Source of the DNA: JACPIN01 sp964367085
GTDB lineage: Archaea > Nanobdellota > Nanobdellia > SCGC-AAA011-G17 > ARS1403
Assembly (NCBI GenBank): GCA_964367085.1
Contig: CAYIWL010000011.1
Span: 1 to 22,164 of the forward strand
Length of the DNA stretch: 22,164 nucleotides
Reading direction: 5' to 3'
In this document: positions 19,258 to 22,164 of the stretch, piece after piece
Layout of the letters: each line of letters starts with the position of its first letter
Numbering within the stretch: the first letter of the stretch is position 1
Position numbers and translations under genes: made by a program
The notes under the pieces: model-generated
Database searches by the model: none
What the model was told of the DNA's origin: nothing
The model's input: the letters and a program-made list of their open reading frames with translations, nothing else

Positions 19258-21844
19258 TAGAAGCAAATACGACGACGCTGTAGAAATAGTTAATGAGTTC
19301 GAAGCGCCTGAAGGTTTAACTGAAGAATTAGTTAGGCAGATCTCTAAAGACAAGAACGAGCCCGAGTGGATGCTAAAAAAAAGACTGCAAGGACTTGAAT
19401 GGTTTAACAAAACACCTCTTCCAAATTGGGGACCAAAAGAAGTAAGAGAAAAATTAGACTTGAATAAAATAAAATACTATGTTAAACCTGGAAATAAGGA
19501 AGCCACCAAATGGGAAGATGTTCCTGAAGGGATAAGAAAAGTTGCTGAGAGAATAGGAATTCCTGAAGCTGAAAAAAGAGAACTTGGTGGGGTTGGATTT
19601 CAATTTGATTCCCAGATGGCATATCATAATTTAAGAAAAGAATTAGAAGAGCAGGGAGTTATTTTCGAAAACATGGACGTCGCTGTGCAGAAATATCCTG
19701 AACTAGTTAGAAAATATTTCATGACAAGTTGCATCCCAGTTAATGATCATAAATTTATAATGCTGCATGCAGCTGTTTGGAGCGGGGGAACTTTTATTTT
19801 TATTCCAGAAGGAGTTAAAGTTAGAATTCCATTGCAGGCTTATTTCAGAATGAACGCTAGATCTGGTGGACAATTTGAACATACATTAATTATTGCAGAT
19901 AAAAATTCTGAAGTCGCATATGTTGAAGGCTGTTCAGCCCCGGTGTATTCTGAAAATGCACTGCATGCTGGCTGCGTTGAGATACATGTTTTGGAAGGAG
20001 CTCGAGTAAGATATATGAGTGTTGAGAATTGGAGCAAAAATACCTTTAATTTAAACACAAAAAGAGCGATTGTTCAAAAAAATGGAATCATTGAATGGTT
20101 AAATGGGAATATGGGTTGCCTCACAGGAGATTCAAAAATATTTACAAACCCTAAAGGTCCAATTTCAATTAAATCTATAGATGCAGGGAATAAGGTATAC
20201 TCATGGGATGAAGAAACCAATTCAATTAAGGGGGCATTAGTAAAGGCAAAAATATTTAGTGGTTACAAAAAAGTTTATAGATTAGAAGCTGGAGGTAGAC
20301 AGATAGAAGCTTCAGCAAATCATCCATTTTTAACATTAGTAAGAAAAAAGAATAACCCATCACACAAAAAAGGCTTTTTCTATCGAGAATGGAAGCCATT
20401 GGAGCAGTTAAGAGAAGGAGATGTTGTTGGAATAACTAAAAAATTGCCAAGTGATGGAAATCCTTATAGATTACCTGAAATTAAGATCGGAAAGGTAATT
20501 GATGGGGGAAACCAGTATTCTCGATTCAAAGTCAACACTTCTTATTTGTATAATAAAGATATTACAATACCTAAAGAAACGAATGATGATTTTATGTGGC
20601 TTTCAGGAATTTTAGTTGGAGACGGTTATGTCGATACAAAAAATAATAAAATAAACATAGCTGTACACGAAAAAGAAGATCATAGAGAAGAGGTTTGTAG
20701 AATATTAAAAGACTTATTTAATTACAAGGTGACTGAAAAAAAAGAAAGATATATAATTGTAAATTCAAAATTATTATGTGATTTATTTAAGGAGATAGGT
20801 TTGTGTGGAACAGCTGAAACGAAGCAAGTGCCTGATTGGATATTCACTTTGCCTGAAAATCAAATATTAGCATTCCTTGCAGGTTATTTCGATTCTGATG
20901 GACATCCTGCTGAAAATGCATTGACTTTTACAAGTATCAATAAAGAAATATTAGAAAATATCAAACTTTTAGGTATACAAATGGGATTTGGAGTTTCAAG
21001 GATTTTCAAGCATAGGGATGCTGGAGAAGTTGAAATCTTGGAGATGAAATGTAATTCTAAAGATTCATGGAGGATAAATTTCAATGGACAAAGAGTAAAA
21101 AATCTTCCGTCTAGATCTGAATTAAAGAAAAATAAAATAAAGAAGATTATAACGAAAAGAAATTTTAGCAGATGTGCAGGATTAAATTTTGTGAGTAAGA
21201 CAAATGAGGAAGTTGGTTTTGCAAGAATAGATAAAATAAAATATACTGGGATAAAACCCACATTTGATATAGAGGTAGACGGTTATCATAACTTTATTTC
21301 TAATGGGTTGATTGTTCATAATTCTGGTGTAACAATGTTGTATCCTTGTTCAGTTCTCGTTGGAGAAAATGCAAAATCAGATTCACTTGGAATAGCTTTT
21401 GCAGGACCTGGACAAAATCAAGATACCGGAAGTAAAGTTATCCATGCAGCTCCTAACACTTACTCGACGATAAAAGCAAAAAGTATAAGCAAAGGCGGGG
21501 GGATTTCAACCTACCGGGGGAGTGTAATGGTAACTAAGAATGCAAAGAATACAAAATGCGGAGTAAACTGCGATGCTCTTTTAATCGACGACAACTCAAT
21601 TTCAAATACATTTCCTTTTATGAAAATCGACACAAATAAAGTTGATATCGCACACGAAGCCTCAGTAGGAAAAATAGGTGATGAAGAAATATTTTATTTG
21701 ATGAGTCGAGGTTTAAGCGAGGAACAGGCAATGCAGATGGTGGTTTCTGGTTTTATCGAGCCTGTTGTAAAGCAGCTTCCTCTTGAATACGCAGTTGAAT
21801 TGAACAAGCTAATTGAGCTTGAAATGGAAGGCAGCATAGGATAA
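19223..21844 (+). CDS. sufB: SufB, Fe-S cluster assembly scaffold, interrupted by an intein (873 aa precursor)
   Basis: The exteins sum to 471 residues, normal for SufB, the scaffold of the SUF Fe-S cluster machinery that works with SufC and SufD. N-terminal NEPEWMLKKRLQGLEWF and the beta-helix core with GCSAP (Cys237) and WSKNTFNLNT are typical; the C-terminal NCDALLIDD (Cys783, about 381 after splicing) and AHEASVGKI match the cluster-building region. An in-frame intein splits NGNMG from SGVTML. The ATG at 19223 with GGGAG 5 bases upstream is preferred to a TTG at 19211 or an ATG at 19220. No sufC precedes it; an HTH gene overlaps its start and sufD follows after 4 bases. Confidence 0.96.
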   Translation: MKEVDMQEFAIDRSKYDDAVEIVNEFEAPEGLTEELVRQISKDKNEPEWMLKKRLQGLEWFNKTPLPNWGPKEVREKLDLNKIKYYVKPGNKEATKWEDVPEGIRKVAERIGIPEAEKRELGGVGFQFDSQMAYHNLRKELEEQGVIFENMDVAVQKYPELVRKYFMTSCIPVNDHKFIMLHAAVWSGGTFIFIPEGVKVRIPLQAYFRMNARSGGQFEHTLIIADKNSEVAYVEGCSAPVYSENALHAGCVEIHVLEGARVRYMSVENWSKNTFNLNTKRAIVQKNGIIEWLNGNMGCLTGDSKIFTNPKGPISIKSIDAGNKVYSWDEETNSIKGALVKAKIFSGYKKVYRLEAGGRQIEASANHPFLTLVRKKNNPSHKKGFFYREWKPLEQLREGDVVGITKKLPSDGNPYRLPEIKIGKVIDGGNQYSRFKVNTSYLYNKDITIPKETNDDFMWLSGILVGDGYVDTKNNKINIAVHEKEDHREEVCRILKDLFNYKVTEKKERYIIVNSKLLCDLFKEIGLCGTAETKQVPDWIFTLPENQILAFLAGYFDSDGHPAENALTFTSINKEILENIKLLGIQMGFGVSRIFKHRDAGEVEILEMKCNSKDSWRINFNGQRVKNLPSRSELKKNKIKKIITKRNFSRCAGLNFVSKTNEEVGFARIDKIKYTGIKPTFDIEVDGYHNFISNGLIVHNSGVTMLYPCSVLVGENAKSDSLGIAFAGPGQNQDTGSKVIHAAPNTYSTIKAKSISKGGGISTYRGSVMVTKNAKNTKCGVNCDALLIDDNSISNTFPFMKIDTNKVDIAHEASVGKIGDEEIFYLMSRGLSEEQAMQMVVSGFIEPVVKQLPLEYAVELNKLIELEMEGSIG
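20117..21322 (+). other. SufB intein with LAGLIDADG homing endonuclease domain (402 aa)
   Basis: Precursor residues 299-700. It begins CLTGDSKIF (Cys1, block A), has block B ASANHPFLT (His367 of the precursor, with Ser where Thr is more common in TxxH), and ends DIEVDGYHNFISNGLIVHN (block F/G, with His699 and Asn700), followed by extein Ser701. All residues needed for splicing are present. The inserted endonuclease has both LAGLIDADG helices: LSGILVGDGYVD (Asp467) and LAGYFDSDG (Asp557, Asp559). The insertion site is the conserved GN-G/S motif of SufB. The acidic residues expected for cleavage remain, so the element may still be mobile. Confidence 0.95.
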
Positions 21845-21848
21845 AAAA

Positions 21849-22164
21849 ATGCCAAATGAAAAAACAATAATAAGGATATCTGAAAGGTTGAACGAGCCAG
21901 ACTGGATGTTAGACAGAAGATTAGAGGCTTTTGAGAAGTTTAAAGAATTAAACATGCCAAACTTCAAATATGGAATTGGAATTTCAGTAGATGTTTCTGA
22001 ATTGGATTTGAATAAATTAAATCCTGGAGACAACTTAGATAAGTACGTAGTCAGATCTGAAGGCGCCAAAGTTATGAGCTTTAAAGAAGCACTTGAAAAT
22101 GATGAGACCATTTTAAGAGAGAATTTCATGACAAAATGCGTATTAGCAAACGAAGACAAGTTCA
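21849..22164 (+). CDS. SufD-like (SufB/D family) protein, 5' part
   Basis: The gene starts 4 bases after the sufB stop and runs off the window, leaving 105 complete codons and no stop. The N-terminus RISERLNEPDWMLDRRLEAFE corresponds to SKDKNEPEWMLKKRLQGLEW of SufB, and ILRENFMTKCVLANEDKF corresponds to LVRKYFMTSCIPVNDHKF. It lacks most of the intervening SufB insertion, so it is the paralogue usually paired with SufB as SufD in archaea. It is probably co-translated with sufB; sufC may lie beyond the window. The overlapping minus-strand frame is a shadow. Confidence 0.9.
   Translation, partial: MPNEKTIIRISERLNEPDWMLDRRLEAFEKFKELNMPNFKYGIGISVDVSELDLNKLNPGDNLDKYVVRSEGAKVMSFKEALENDETILRENFMTKCVLANEDKF

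Noticed and set aside
1..22164. CRISPR array, rRNA or replication origin
   Set aside because: I saw no set of evenly spaced repeats, no rRNA core sequences and no origin-like array of repeats with a replication initiator gene.

Overview
The window is AT-rich archaeal DNA. The main evidence is a split archaeal RNA polymerase operon (rpoH, rpoB'', rpoB', rpoA', rpoA''), TATA boxes about 26 nt upstream of many start codons (leaderless transcripts), a few strong GGAGG-type ribosome binding sites, a TrmB-type regulator and an archaeal SufB/SufD pair. Compact, closely packed genes with many short unrecognised proteins suggest a DPANN-type archaeon (Woesearchaeota/Pacearchaeota-like). That placement is inference and was not tested by phylogeny.

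Layout. 1-591: the 3' part of tRNA-Asp(GUC), then a RelB/RelE-like toxin-antitoxin pair bracketed by an exact 26-bp repeat of the tRNA 3' end, which looks like a very small integrated cassette. 621-3602: a DoxX-like membrane protein, a membrane-anchored DsbA-like thiol oxidoreductase, a small Sm-like(?) protein, a putative lipoprotein, an unknown gene, tRNA-Lys(UUU) and another small unknown gene. 3664-11051: the RNA polymerase operon, opening with a TTG start behind a strong Shine-Dalgarno. 11123-13214: a TrmB-type regulator (minus strand), a small helical protein and a putative lipoprotein.

13278-16065 is an oxidative-defence locus. A peroxiredoxin and an unknown gene on the minus strand diverge from a four-gene plus-strand operon: Rieske ferredoxin, an unknown coiled-coil protein, an unknown 69-residue protein, and Mn-type superoxide dismutase. 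16069-18763: a Fic AMP-transferase-family gene with a tandem 20-bp repeat over its promoter, an aldo/keto reductase, two overlapping tiny membrane-protein genes (48 and 53 residues) and an HNH nuclease-like gene. 18844-22164: an HTH regulator with a C-terminal cysteine cluster overlaps the start of sufB; sufB carries a 402-residue intein with a LAGLIDADG endonuclease domain, and is followed by a sufD-like gene that runs off the window.

Functional themes are transcription (RNA polymerase), redox and oxygen defence (DsbA, peroxiredoxin, Rieske, SOD, AKR) and Fe-S cluster assembly (SufB/D with a possible Fe-S-sensing regulator). The selfish or accessory elements are the tRNA-bracketed toxin-antitoxin cassette and the SufB intein. 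Most likely to be new: the tRNA-Asp/toxin-antitoxin cassette, the two unknown genes between the Rieske and SOD genes, the regulator-sufB overlap, and the fic operator-like repeats.
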